Shown piece by piece: positions 45,628 through 52,402 of a DNA stretch of 64,000 bases. How positions within the stretch are numbered: the first letter of the stretch is position 1; each line of letters starts with the position of its first letter. The notes below the pieces were generated by a model. The model saw nothing but the letters and a program-made list of their open reading frames with translations, had not been told where the DNA came from and made no database searches. The DNA lies in NCBI GenBank assembly GCA_048268105.1, contig JBLWWH010000007.1:62001-126000 (forward strand). The letters run 5' to 3'. Source of the DNA: Profundicola sp048268105. Its GTDB lineage: Bacteria > Bacteroidota > Bacteroidia > Flavobacteriales > Weeksellaceae. The translations under genes and the position numbers were made by a program.

Positions 45628-46110
45628 TTGAAATCACATAAAAAACATTCAAACAAACCCGTATACACCAAATTCATTTTAATGTTGGCTGCATCTTTTG
45701 TTGCCATGTACATAACGATGTATTTGAATACCTATAGCACAGATCATGTTTATTTTAGTATTACACGCTTTTATATGACTTGTTTAGGAATCTCAACCAT
45801 GGCGCTGATCATGTGGTTTTTTATGAAAAATATGTATCAGAATAAAACTAAAAACATCGCAATTATAGTGGGCAGCTTGCTGTTATTCGTAGGTGCTTTT
45901 GGATTGGTGAGAGCACAAAAACCAATTGTAGGTGATGTTTTATGGATGAAAGCTATGATTCCACATCATTCGATTGCTATACTAACGAGTTCGCGAGCCG
46001 ATATTCAGGATCCTGAAGTTAAAGCCTTAGCAGATGATATCATTAAGGCACAAGAAAAAGAAATTGAACAAATGAAAAGGCTGATTAAGAAATTAGAAAA
46101 CAAGAAGTAA
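45628..46110 (+). CDS. DUF305 membrane protein (TTG start)
   Basis: A 160-residue protein of the DUF305 class. Three N-terminal membrane segments (FILMLAASFVAMYITMYL, ISTMALIMWFFM, NIAIIVGSLLLFVGAFGLV) precede the DUF305 block FLWMKAMIPHHSIAIL-like (here LWMKAMIPHHSIAILTSSRA) and IQDPEVKALADDIIKAQEKE. The PHH motif is the putative metal site. The frame has no upstream ATG, and I take TTG at 45628, which gives MKSHKKHSNKPVYTK, like the N-termini of relatives. It is three bases from the adaptor gene. Confidence 0.83.
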   Translation: MKSHKKHSNKPVYTKFILMLAASFVAMYITMYLNTYSTDHVYFSITRFYMTCLGISTMALIMWFFMKNMYQNKTKNIAIIVGSLLLFVGAFGLVRAQKPIVGDVLWMKAMIPHHSIAILTSSRADIQDPEVKALADDIIKAQEKEIEQMKRLIKKLENKK

Positions 46111-46112
46111 TT

Positions 46113-47861
46113 ATGAATAAGAATATAATCTACATCATTTCTGCGCTGCTGATTGGTTTAGCAGTTGGTTATTTTGCTTTTGGTGGATCTGACCCTAGTT
46201 CTGAGTCAGAGGAAGCACATGAGCATGCGGCTGAGGCTAATCAAATGTGGACCTGCTCTATGCATCCACAAATTATGCAGCCCGAACCAGGAGATTGTCC
46301 ATTATGTGGTATGGATTTAATTCCAGCAGAGGAAGGGGCTGAAGGTCTTTCGCCTAATGAAATCAAAATGACTGAGAATGCTATGGCGCTTGCTAACATT
46401 CAAACGAGTATTATTGGAGCGGCTACTACTACAGAGGGTAGAACCATTACACTTTCGGGTAAAATCATGAGAAATGAAGAAGCCAATACGGTTCAAGCAA
46501 GTTATTTTGAGGGAAGAATTGAAAAGCTTCATGTCAACTTTACGGGCGAAAATATAAGAAAAGGTCAGCTTTTAGCAACGATTTATGCGCCTTCTTTGGT
46601 CAACACACAGCAGGAATTAATTACCACAGCTTCTATGAAGCATATGCAACCTGAATTATATCAAGCGGTTCGAAATAAATTAAAACTTTGGAAATTATCT
46701 GAAAAGCAAATCAACCAAATAGAAGCTTCGGGTAAAGTACAAGAGGTTTTTCCTATTTACGCTACGGTTTCGGGTACAGTTACAGAGAAATTGGCAGATG
46801 AAGGAGATTATGTTTCTCAGGGTCAACCCATTCTTAGGTTGAGTAATCTAAACTCCGTTTGGGCAATGTTCGATGCTTATGAGAATCAAATTTCAATGAT
46901 CAAGGTTGGGCAAGAAATAAAAGTTAGTACGAATGCCTATCCAGACAAAGAATATACAGCAAGAATTAGTTTTATTGATCCTATCCTAAATACAAGCTCT
47001 AGAACTATTGCAGTAAGGGCAACGCTAAACAATGCTGGTGGTATTTTAAAACCTGGAATGTTTGCGGTAGGAACTTTAGAGAATATGGGAGGCTCGGGGA
47101 TAGAAGAATTACATATTCCAGCGACGGCGGTTATGTGGACGGGGAAACGCTCTTTAGTGTATGTTAAAACCAATCCTGATGAGCCTATTTTTCAAATGCG
47201 AGAAGTAACTTTAGGTAAAAGATCGGGTGATGCCTATGCGGTAAGCGAAGGACTGAAAAGTGGAGAAGAAATCGTAACTCATGGAACCTTTACGGTAGAT
47301 GCAGCAGCACAGTTACAAGGAAAACCATCTATGATGAATCAAGTCAACGGCGAACAGGCGCATCAACAGCACGCGAGTTCTGTTCCTGATTTGGATTTAG
47401 AAAGAATTAAGGTGTCTACTAAATTCATCAGTCAATTGAGCACATTGTTCAATGATTATATTAAATTAAAGGATGCTTTGGTAGACGATAAAGGGTCTGA
47501 TGCACAATCTGCCGCTAAGACTTTTGAAGCTAGTTTGGCGAAGCTAGACGCCGCTGAATTGAAAGATAAATCAGTTAAAGAAGCTTGGGAAGATTATCAA
47601 TCTACATTAAAATCATCTATAGCCAAAATTTCATCCTCAGCAGATATTAAGAAACAAAGAGATGAATTTATGGCTCTTTCTACGGCTATGACCAATAGTG
47701 TGCAGATTTTTGGAGTTAATAAAACAGTTTATAGTCAGTATTGTCCAATGGCGAATAATGACAAAGGAGCTTATTGGTTAAGTTTAGAAGAGGAAATTAA
47801 AAACCCATATTATGGTGCTTCTATGTTGAAGTGTGGTGAGGTGAAAGAAACCATTAAGTAA
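46113..47861 (+). CDS. CusB-type RND periplasmic adaptor with HMBD and C-terminal DUF3347
   Basis: A 582-residue membrane-fusion protein. It has an N-terminal anchor (IIYIISALLIGLAVGYFAFG), a heavy-metal-binding domain (MWTCSMHPQIMQPEPGDC, then PLCGMDLIPA, residues about 46-74), the adaptor core (HlyD-like barrel-sandwich GQLLATIYAPSLVNTQQEL, GYVSQGQPILRLSNLN-type, beta-barrel and membrane-proximal domains), and from about residue 430 a DUF3347 domain ending CPMANNDKGAYWLSLEEEI and YGASMLKCGEVKETIK. It joins the pump to the TolC channel. The His/Met-rich modules indicate copper or silver. Confidence 0.92.
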   Translation: MNKNIIYIISALLIGLAVGYFAFGGSDPSSESEEAHEHAAEANQMWTCSMHPQIMQPEPGDCPLCGMDLIPAEEGAEGLSPNEIKMTENAMALANIQTSIIGAATTTEGRTITLSGKIMRNEEANTVQASYFEGRIEKLHVNFTGENIRKGQLLATIYAPSLVNTQQELITTASMKHMQPELYQAVRNKLKLWKLSEKQINQIEASGKVQEVFPIYATVSGTVTEKLADEGDYVSQGQPILRLSNLNSVWAMFDAYENQISMIKVGQEIKVSTNAYPDKEYTARISFIDPILNTSSRTIAVRATLNNAGGILKPGMFAVGTLENMGGSGIEELHIPATAVMWTGKRSLVYVKTNPDEPIFQMREVTLGKRSGDAYAVSEGLKSGEEIVTHGTFTVDAAAQLQGKPSMMNQVNGEQAHQQHASSVPDLDLERIKVSTKFISQLSTLFNDYIKLKDALVDDKGSDAQSAAKTFEASLAKLDAAELKDKSVKEAWEDYQSTLKSSIAKISSSADIKKQRDEFMALSTAMTNSVQIFGVNKTVYSQYCPMANNDKGAYWLSLEEEIKNPYYGASMLKCGEVKETIK

Positions 47862-47902
47862 TGTAAAACATAAGACTCATATTTTTTTTCATTTTAATTT
47901 TT

Positions 47903-47940
47903 AAATCGCGAGTAAAGCCATGTGCTGTACTTGCGATTTT
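47903..47940 (+). terminator. Probable terminator after the efflux operon
   Basis: Twelve-base arms with one G-T pair (AAATCGCGAGTA and TACTTGCGATTT) followed by Ts. The remainder of the 301-base gap to the tRNA-Lys gene (47941-48112) shows nothing I can identify. Confidence 0.7.
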
Positions 47941-48112
47941 TATGAAAAATACTTTCAATCAAAAGTAGCGAAGAGGCTAAGCTTAAAGCAAATTTTCAAT
48001 ACTTTACTGGGGGGTAATTAGTTAGGCTTTGTATTCGATTTAAAAGCGGATGAGTAGATGTGTAATTAGGTTTAATGAATCGAAGAGATGGATTTGTATT
48101 AAAATTTAACCA

Positions 48113-48148
48113 TAAAAAAAATCCCCATAAACTTAGTTTAAGAGGATT
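48113..48148 (-). terminator. Terminator after the tRNA-Lys pair
   Basis: AATCCTC / GGGGATT outer stem with an inner TAAAC / GTTTA stem, then seven or more Ts on the minus strand. Confidence 0.8.
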
Positions 48149-48162
48149 ATAGTATATCTATG

Positions 48163-48235
48163 TGACCCGGCTGGGGCTCGAACCCAGGACCCCAACATTA
48201 AAAGTGTTGTGCTCTACCAACTGAGCTACCGAGTC
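48163..48235 (-). tRNA. tRNA-Lys (TTT), second copy in transcription order
   Basis: 73 bases. Acceptor GACTCGG / CCGGGTC with discriminator A, D loop AGCTCAGTTGGTAGAGC, anticodon loop ACTTTTAAT with anticodon TTT, T arm GGTTCGAGCCCC. CCA not encoded. Identical to the copy at 48330-48402. Confidence 0.95.
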
Positions 48236-48283
48236 ATTGCAAGTGCTAATAATACACTGCAAATAAAATTAGAGTGAAAACAT

Positions 48284-48318
48284 TTTAAAAAAATAAGCCT
48301 CTGCGTAGCTGAGGCTTT
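48284..48318 (-). terminator. Hairpin with T-tract between the two tRNA-Lys genes
   Basis: AAGCCTC / GAGGCTT stem followed on the minus strand by a run of seven Ts. It may end or process the first tRNA transcript. Confidence 0.75.
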
Positions 48319-48329
48319 CATATTTTAAG

Positions 48330-48402
48330 TGACCCGGCTGGGGCTCGAACCCAGGACCCCAACATTAAAAGTGTTGTGCTCTACCAACTGAGCTACCGAG
48401 TC
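48330..48402 (-). tRNA. tRNA-Lys (TTT), first copy in transcription order
   Basis: 73 bases, same sequence as 48163-48235: the anticodon loop reads TTT at 34-36. CCA not encoded. A perfect promoter lies 28-57 bases upstream. Confidence 0.95.
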
Positions 48403-48429
48403 TGTTACTGTTTTCTTCGTAACGGATTG

Positions 48430-48459
48430 CAAATATAAAACGATTTTAGTTCAGACCAA
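48430..48459 (-). promoter_or_regulatory. Consensus Bacteroidota promoter of the tRNA-Lys pair
   Basis: On the minus strand: TTG at 48459-48457, exactly 19 bases of spacer, then TATATTTG at 48437-48430. It lies about 28 bases before the tRNA 5' end. This is the best match to the consensus in the window. On the plus strand, TATCTTTG (48485-48492) is a -7 candidate for aroK. Confidence 0.8.
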
Positions 48460-48531
48460 ATAATTTCGAAAGTTTTTTCTTTTTTATCTTTGCTTTTCGT
48501 TGTAGAATATTGACAATTAAATGATTACCAA

Positions 48532-49059
48532 ATGAAAATTTCTTTACTAGGTTATATGGGCAGTGGCAAAACGACTGTAGGCAAACAATTGGCTGAGCTT
48601 ATGGGGCTGGGATTCATAGATTTAGATGAGTTTATAGAAGTGAGAGAAGGAAAAAGTATCCAAGAAATTTTCTCTGAAAAAGGTGAAATCTATTTCCGAA
48701 AATTAGAAAATGAGCTCCTTAAGGAAGTTTTGAGTGAGAAAAGTTTTGTTCTTTCAACTGGAGGTGGAACACCCTCTTTTTATAATAATATGGATTTAAT
48801 TAATAAAAACAGCTTGAGTTTTTATTTACACGCCAGTCCCACGGCATTGGCAGAAAGATTAAACCAAGGCCAAGTTGAACGTCCATTGATTGCTCATGTA
48901 GCACCGGATGATCTTGTGGAGTTTATTGCCAAGCATCTATTTGAGCGCAATGCATTTTATCACATGGCACACGAAAGTATTGCTACAAGTAATAGAAGCG
49001 AGGAGGAGGTAGTTTCAGCGATTCACGATAAAATTAAAACTCATCAAAATCTGTCATAA
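48532..49059 (+). CDS. aroK: Shikimate kinase
   Basis: A 175-residue enzyme that phosphorylates shikimate in the pathway to aromatic amino acids. Walker A is GYMGSGKTTVGKQL; the shikimate-binding DLDEFIE and ISVSSGGG-type LSTGGGTPSF motifs and the lid arginine RPLIAH are present. Its 3' end overlaps the oppositely oriented S4 gene by 26 bases. The -7-like TATCTTTG at 48485-48492 lies 40 bases upstream of the start. Confidence 0.93.
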   Translation: MKISLLGYMGSGKTTVGKQLAELMGLGFIDLDEFIEVREGKSIQEIFSEKGEIYFRKLENELLKEVLSEKSFVLSTGGGTPSFYNNMDLINKNSLSFYLHASPTALAERLNQGQVERPLIAHVAPDDLVEFIAKHLFERNAFYHMAHESIATSNRSEEEVVSAIHDKIKTHQNLS

Positions 49060-49411
49060 AATCATCTAAATCTCTACGGTCTCTTTTTGTAGGTCTACCT
49101 TCGCCCTTAGAGCGGTAATAATTTTGAGAAGATTTTCTTAGCTCTAATAAATCTTTTTGTTCTTTGTCCGTTCTGTCTTTAATGTATAAGGTCACCAATT
49201 TAGCACCCATTCTACTTTTGGGCATTTGTAGTACCTCGAAGGTATAAATAATTTGGTCTTTTCTAACTTTAACCAAGTCGCCCACCAAGACTTCTTTCGC
49301 AGGTTTTGCTAATTCATCATTTACCCAAACTCTATTTTTCTTAACCTCGTCGGTGGCGATGCTTCGGGTTTTGAAATAACGAACGTACCACAAAAATTTA
49401 TCAATTCTCAT
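49034..49411 (-). CDS. S4-domain RNA-binding protein (Hsp15-like)
   Basis: A 125-residue protein with an N-terminal S4 domain (MRIDKFLWYVRYFKTRSIAT, then KKNRVWVNDELAKPAKEVLV) and a basic, mostly disordered tail (YYRSKGEGRPTKRDRRD). It resembles Hsp15, which recycles 50S subunits bearing a nascent chain. 3'-end overlap with aroK. Confidence 0.87.
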   Translation of the reverse strand: MRIDKFLWYVRYFKTRSIATDEVKKNRVWVNDELAKPAKEVLVGDLVKVRKDQIIYTFEVLQMPKSRMGAKLVTLYIKDRTDKEQKDLLELRKSSQNYYRSKGEGRPTKRDRRDLDDFMTDFDEF

Positions 49412-49626
49412 GGCGTAAATTTAAGAAAATAAGAGAACTAATCGAGTTTATAAGCTTTAAGATTTATTCAATAAACATTGAATTAACACGTTAACATTAG
49501 ATAAATTAAGCTTTCTTATAAGGATGTTTAAAGTATAATTAAAAAATAAAGCAACCCAGGCAGTACTTAGTCGTCTGTATTAAATAAGATTCTTTGTATC
49601 TTGCACACCTTAAAATTAAAACAAAT

Positions 49627-50328
49627 ATGAAATTACAATATTTAGCTGTTCTATTACTTACAATTTTTGTTTCGGTATCTTCTTGTAAAAGTGATGATGA
49701 TGGAGTCGACTTATTGCCTCAGGAACAACAAAATAGTATAGATGATCAAGCGATTGTTAAATTCTTAAATGACCATTATTTTAATAGTGTAGGAAAAGTA
49801 ACTAAGTTTCGTGATGATTCTCCAAACGACGACGAAGAAACACCTTTAGCAGAATTAGCACAAATGGATCCATCTGGATATTGGTTTGTTAAAAGACCAG
49901 GTGTTGAAGCTAACGGAAGAGCGATTACCAATCCAGAGAATGACAGCATTTTGATTCAATATGAATTGGCTGCATTTCAAGGTAAAAGCCTAAACGATTC
50001 TATTTACTATACTTCGCCTAGCAATATTTCTACGACCATTAACACCACAGGTTTTCCTATTTGGGACCCTTCTTTTTACTACAAAGACATTTCTAATTTA
50101 GACAATGCACAAAAAAAATGGTATGAAATGGAAGGAATTCAAGATGGTTTAAAACATTTTAATTCTAAGGATAAAGCAGTAGATGCTCTTCCTGCGGTTG
50201 ATTTCCAAGGAATCATTATTGTTCCGTCTCGTTTAGCTTTTGGGCGAGACTATAACACCTTAAATCTAGGTCCTGATAACTCTATGTATCTTAATTTTGA
50301 GTTATATAAAGTGATTGACAGAGATTAA
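49627..50328 (+). CDS. FKBP-like lipoprotein
   Basis: Start set at the ATG at 49627, giving 233 residues with signal and lipobox LTIFVSVSSCKSDDD. The earlier ATG-like start at 49594 lies before this signal peptide. Residues about 85-230 look like a diverged FKBP prolyl isomerase domain: ITNPENDSILIQYELAAFQG, then the segment VDFQGIIIVPSRLAFG (the usual FIPYxLAYG motif, altered) and a final strand LNFELYKVID. It lacks the standard catalytic pattern, so activity is doubtful. A strong terminator follows. Confidence 0.65.
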   Translation: MKLQYLAVLLLTIFVSVSSCKSDDDGVDLLPQEQQNSIDDQAIVKFLNDHYFNSVGKVTKFRDDSPNDDEETPLAELAQMDPSGYWFVKRPGVEANGRAITNPENDSILIQYELAAFQGKSLNDSIYYTSPSNISTTINTTGFPIWDPSFYYKDISNLDNAQKKWYEMEGIQDGLKHFNSKDKAVDALPAVDFQGIIIVPSRLAFGRDYNTLNLGPDNSMYLNFELYKVIDRD

Positions 50329-50351
50329 TTTAAAGATAAAATAAGCTAAAG

Positions 50352-50379
50352 AAAGCCGTTGGAAACAGCGGCTTTTTTT
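50352..50379 (+). terminator. Intrinsic terminator after the FKBP-like lipoprotein
   Basis: AAAGCCGTTG / CAGCGGCTTT arms around GAAA, followed by seven Ts. Confidence 0.9.
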
Positions 50380-50406
50380 AATGCCATAAATTGACGAATA
50401 ATGTTC

Positions 50407-50414
50407 TAACTTTG
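50407..50414 (+). promoter_or_regulatory. Candidate -7 box for mnmE
   Basis: TAACTTTG ending five bases before the ATG at 50420, which would give a very short leader. A TTG at 50391-50393 is too close (13 bases) to be ideal. Confidence 0.4.
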
Positions 50415-50419
50415 TATTT

Positions 50420-51817
50420 ATGAATTTTGAAGAAACAATTATAGCACCTGCATCAGGCAACAGTTCAGCTGCCATTGCACTCATCAGAATTTCGGGGAGT
50501 CGAGCCATTGAAACTACAGAGGCTCTTTTCAAAACACGAAAGAAATTATCTGCCTCTGCCTCGCATACCTTGCATTTTGGTAAAATCATGGACGGCGACG
50601 AAATTGTAGATGAGGTGTTGGTTTCCTTGTTCAAAAATCCACATTCCTATACTGGTGAAGATGTGGTAGAAATCTCTTGTCATGGCTCAGTTTATATTCA
50701 ACAAAGAATTATAGACTTATTTATTTCTAAAGGTTTAAGGATGGCCAACCCAGGTGAGTTTACCATGCGTGCTTTCAAAAATGGGAAATTAGACTTGGCA
50801 CAGGCCGAAGCCGTAGGAGACCTGATTGCATCCGACTCTAAGGCATCACATAAGATTGCTATGAACCAAATGAGAGGAGGAATTTCTAATGACTTACAGG
50901 CATTGCGCAAGGAATTGATTCACTTTGCCGCTATGATAGAGTTAGAGTTAGACTTTTCTGGGGAAGATGTAGAGTTTGCGGATCGAACGGGCTTATTGAA
51001 TTTATTGAGTAAATTAAAACAACATATTCAGCCGCTTATTGATTCATTTGCTTATGGAAACGCTATAAAACAAGGTGTTCCAGTAGCGATTTTGGGTAAA
51101 CCCAATGCGGGTAAGTCATCTTTGTTAAATGCTTTATTGAAAGAAGATAGAGCCATCGTATCTGATATTGCTGGTACGACTCGAGACACCATAGAGGATG
51201 TGATTATATTAAACGGCATTAAGTTTAGGTTAATAGATACGGCCGGACTTAGAGAGACCACCGATACCATCGAAGCTATGGGTGTTAAGCGTTCTATTCA
51301 AAATGCGCTTAAGTCTAAAATGGTTTTATTCTTATACGACCGACAAGACACAACAGAGGAGGAGATATTGGAAATGCTAAAGCCTTTGTTTGATAAAGAG
51401 CTTGATCTATTTTTAATTGAAAACAAAATCGATAAACATCCACACAAAGAGGCATTCATAAGTCGAGATATGATCGCGATGTTAGAACAGCACTTTGAAG
51501 TGATAAACGAACAAGCCATTTCAGCTCATCAAGCCGAGAGTGTACATGAGTTAGCTATAAACTTAGCAGCATTTGTAAAGTCATGGCATCAAGATGATCA
51601 AATGGTAATTACACAAACCAGACATTTGCATGCGCTTAAAAGTACGCTAGACTCCATTCATGATATTGAAAATGCCATGGAAATGAACATTCCTAGTGAC
51701 TTAGTCGCTCAAGATATTCGTTTGGCTATTCAGCACCTAGGAAGTATTACAGGAGAGATAGATGTTGATAAAGATATATTAGAAACCATATTTGGTTCTT
51801 TTTGTATCGGGAAGTAA
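50420..51817 (+). CDS. mnmE: tRNA modification GTPase MnmE (TrmE)
   Basis: A 465-residue protein that, with MnmG, makes the 5-carboxymethylaminomethyl uridine at tRNA wobble positions. N-terminal tetrahydrofolate-binding domain (ETIIAPASGNSSAAIALIRI), G domain with GKPNAGKSSLLNALLKE, DIAGTTRDTIEDV and DTAGLRETTD, and the invariant C-terminal ETIFGSFCIGK, whose Cys is catalytically important. Complete. The 3' end is directly followed by a terminator and then by the restriction-modification island. Confidence 0.97.
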   Translation: MNFEETIIAPASGNSSAAIALIRISGSRAIETTEALFKTRKKLSASASHTLHFGKIMDGDEIVDEVLVSLFKNPHSYTGEDVVEISCHGSVYIQQRIIDLFISKGLRMANPGEFTMRAFKNGKLDLAQAEAVGDLIASDSKASHKIAMNQMRGGISNDLQALRKELIHFAAMIELELDFSGEDVEFADRTGLLNLLSKLKQHIQPLIDSFAYGNAIKQGVPVAILGKPNAGKSSLLNALLKEDRAIVSDIAGTTRDTIEDVIILNGIKFRLIDTAGLRETTDTIEAMGVKRSIQNALKSKMVLFLYDRQDTTEEEILEMLKPLFDKELDLFLIENKIDKHPHKEAFISRDMIAMLEQHFEVINEQAISAHQAESVHELAINLAAFVKSWHQDDQMVITQTRHLHALKSTLDSIHDIENAMEMNIPSDLVAQDIRLAIQHLGSITGEIDVDKDILETIFGSFCIGK

Positions 51818-51840
51818 ACAGGTAAAATAGAATTAAAATA

Positions 51841-51888
51841 AAAACCCTGTAAACTATTATTATAATTGAGTTTACAGGGTTTTGTTTT
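51841..51888 (+). terminator. Terminator of mnmE
   Basis: Perfect 15-base arms (51841-51855 and 51869-51883) around a 13-base AT loop, followed by TTTTGTTTT. Confidence 0.92.
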
Positions 51889-52060
51889 AATAAGTTCTAA
51901 GTTTGGTTACTTACAAAATATTAATTGTTATTTCGATGAAGATAATAACAAGATAATTTCTAAACTCCGTAAAGGACAGAGAGTAACAATTATTGGAGAA
52001 TGTGAGGGGAAATCTATAACAAATGTTATTTTAAAAGATTGTGAACTGTGGAATGAGTAA
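51866..52060 (+). pseudogene. Remnant of an OB-fold (tRNA_anti-like) protein
   Basis: The frame holds YLQNINCYFDEDNNKIISKL, then RKGQRVTIIGECEGKSITN and VILKDCELWNE, which are the final strands of a tRNA_anti-like OB-fold domain. The N-terminal half of the domain and any export signal are missing; the frame's first codons (TTG at 51866) lie inside the mnmE terminator, so no natural start is visible. I interpret it as the 3' fragment of a gene destroyed when the neighbouring island arrived or rearranged. Confidence 0.5.
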
Positions 52061-52126
52061 AACAATGCGTTCTGCTTGAAACCTTTATAAAAACTAACAT
52101 TTCAGCAATTACGCCTTAAAATAACT

Positions 52127-52185
52127 GTTGCGTATTTGCAACATTTAAGTTACATTCGCAATGTCTTTCACTACGAATGTAACTT
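52127..52185 (+). promoter_or_regulatory. Promoter and inverted-repeat operator of the XRE-hsdM-hsdS unit
   Basis: A perfect 12-base inverted repeat, AAGTTACATTCG (52147-52158) and CGAATGTAACTT (52174-52185), eight bases before the regulator ATG. A TTG at 52128-52130 and TACATTCG at 52151-52158 (one mismatch to TAnnTTTG, 20-base spacer) would put the -7 box inside the left arm. A GTTGC/GCAAC dyad lies at 52127-52142. This fits autorepression by the XRE protein, by inference. Confidence 0.55.
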
Positions 52186-52192
52186 TTTTATT

Positions 52193-52393
52193 ATGGGTAG
52201 GCACATAGGAAAAATACTTAAAAATGCACGTTTAGAAAAGAACCTTACACAAGAGCAAGTTGCTCAACGTGTAGGTAAAAAAAGAAGTTACATCTCACGT
52301 ATAGAGAGTGAAGATGGTAATAACATAAAAATTCAAACCCTTATCGAGATAGTCGAAAAAGGATTAAACGGTAAGGTTAAAATCGAATTTTAA
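52193..52393 (+). CDS. XRE-family helix-turn-helix regulator
   Basis: Start set at the ATG at 52193 (MGRHIGKILKNARLEKNLTQ); the frame to 52136 crosses the operator. The 66-residue protein is a single HTH_3 domain (LTQEQVAQRVGKKRSYISRI, then ESEDGNNIKIQTLIEIVEKG). It ends nine bases before hsdM, so the three genes form one unit. Resembles controller proteins that set the level of restriction-modification genes. Also similar to small HigA-like antitoxins, but no toxin gene is adjacent in front. Confidence 0.8.
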   Translation: MGRHIGKILKNARLEKNLTQEQVAQRVGKKRSYISRIESEDGNNIKIQTLIEIVEKGLNGKVKIEF

Positions 52394-52402
52394 GATTTAG
52401 AA

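Noticed and set aside
51866..52060. Intact small gene starting at TTG 51866
   Set aside because: The start lies within a strong terminator hairpin and the conserved fold begins about 14 codons later without its first half.
52193..52393. HigA-like antitoxin of a toxin-antitoxin pair
   Set aside because: No toxin-sized gene is adjacent; the gene is coupled to hsdM and better fits a controller role.
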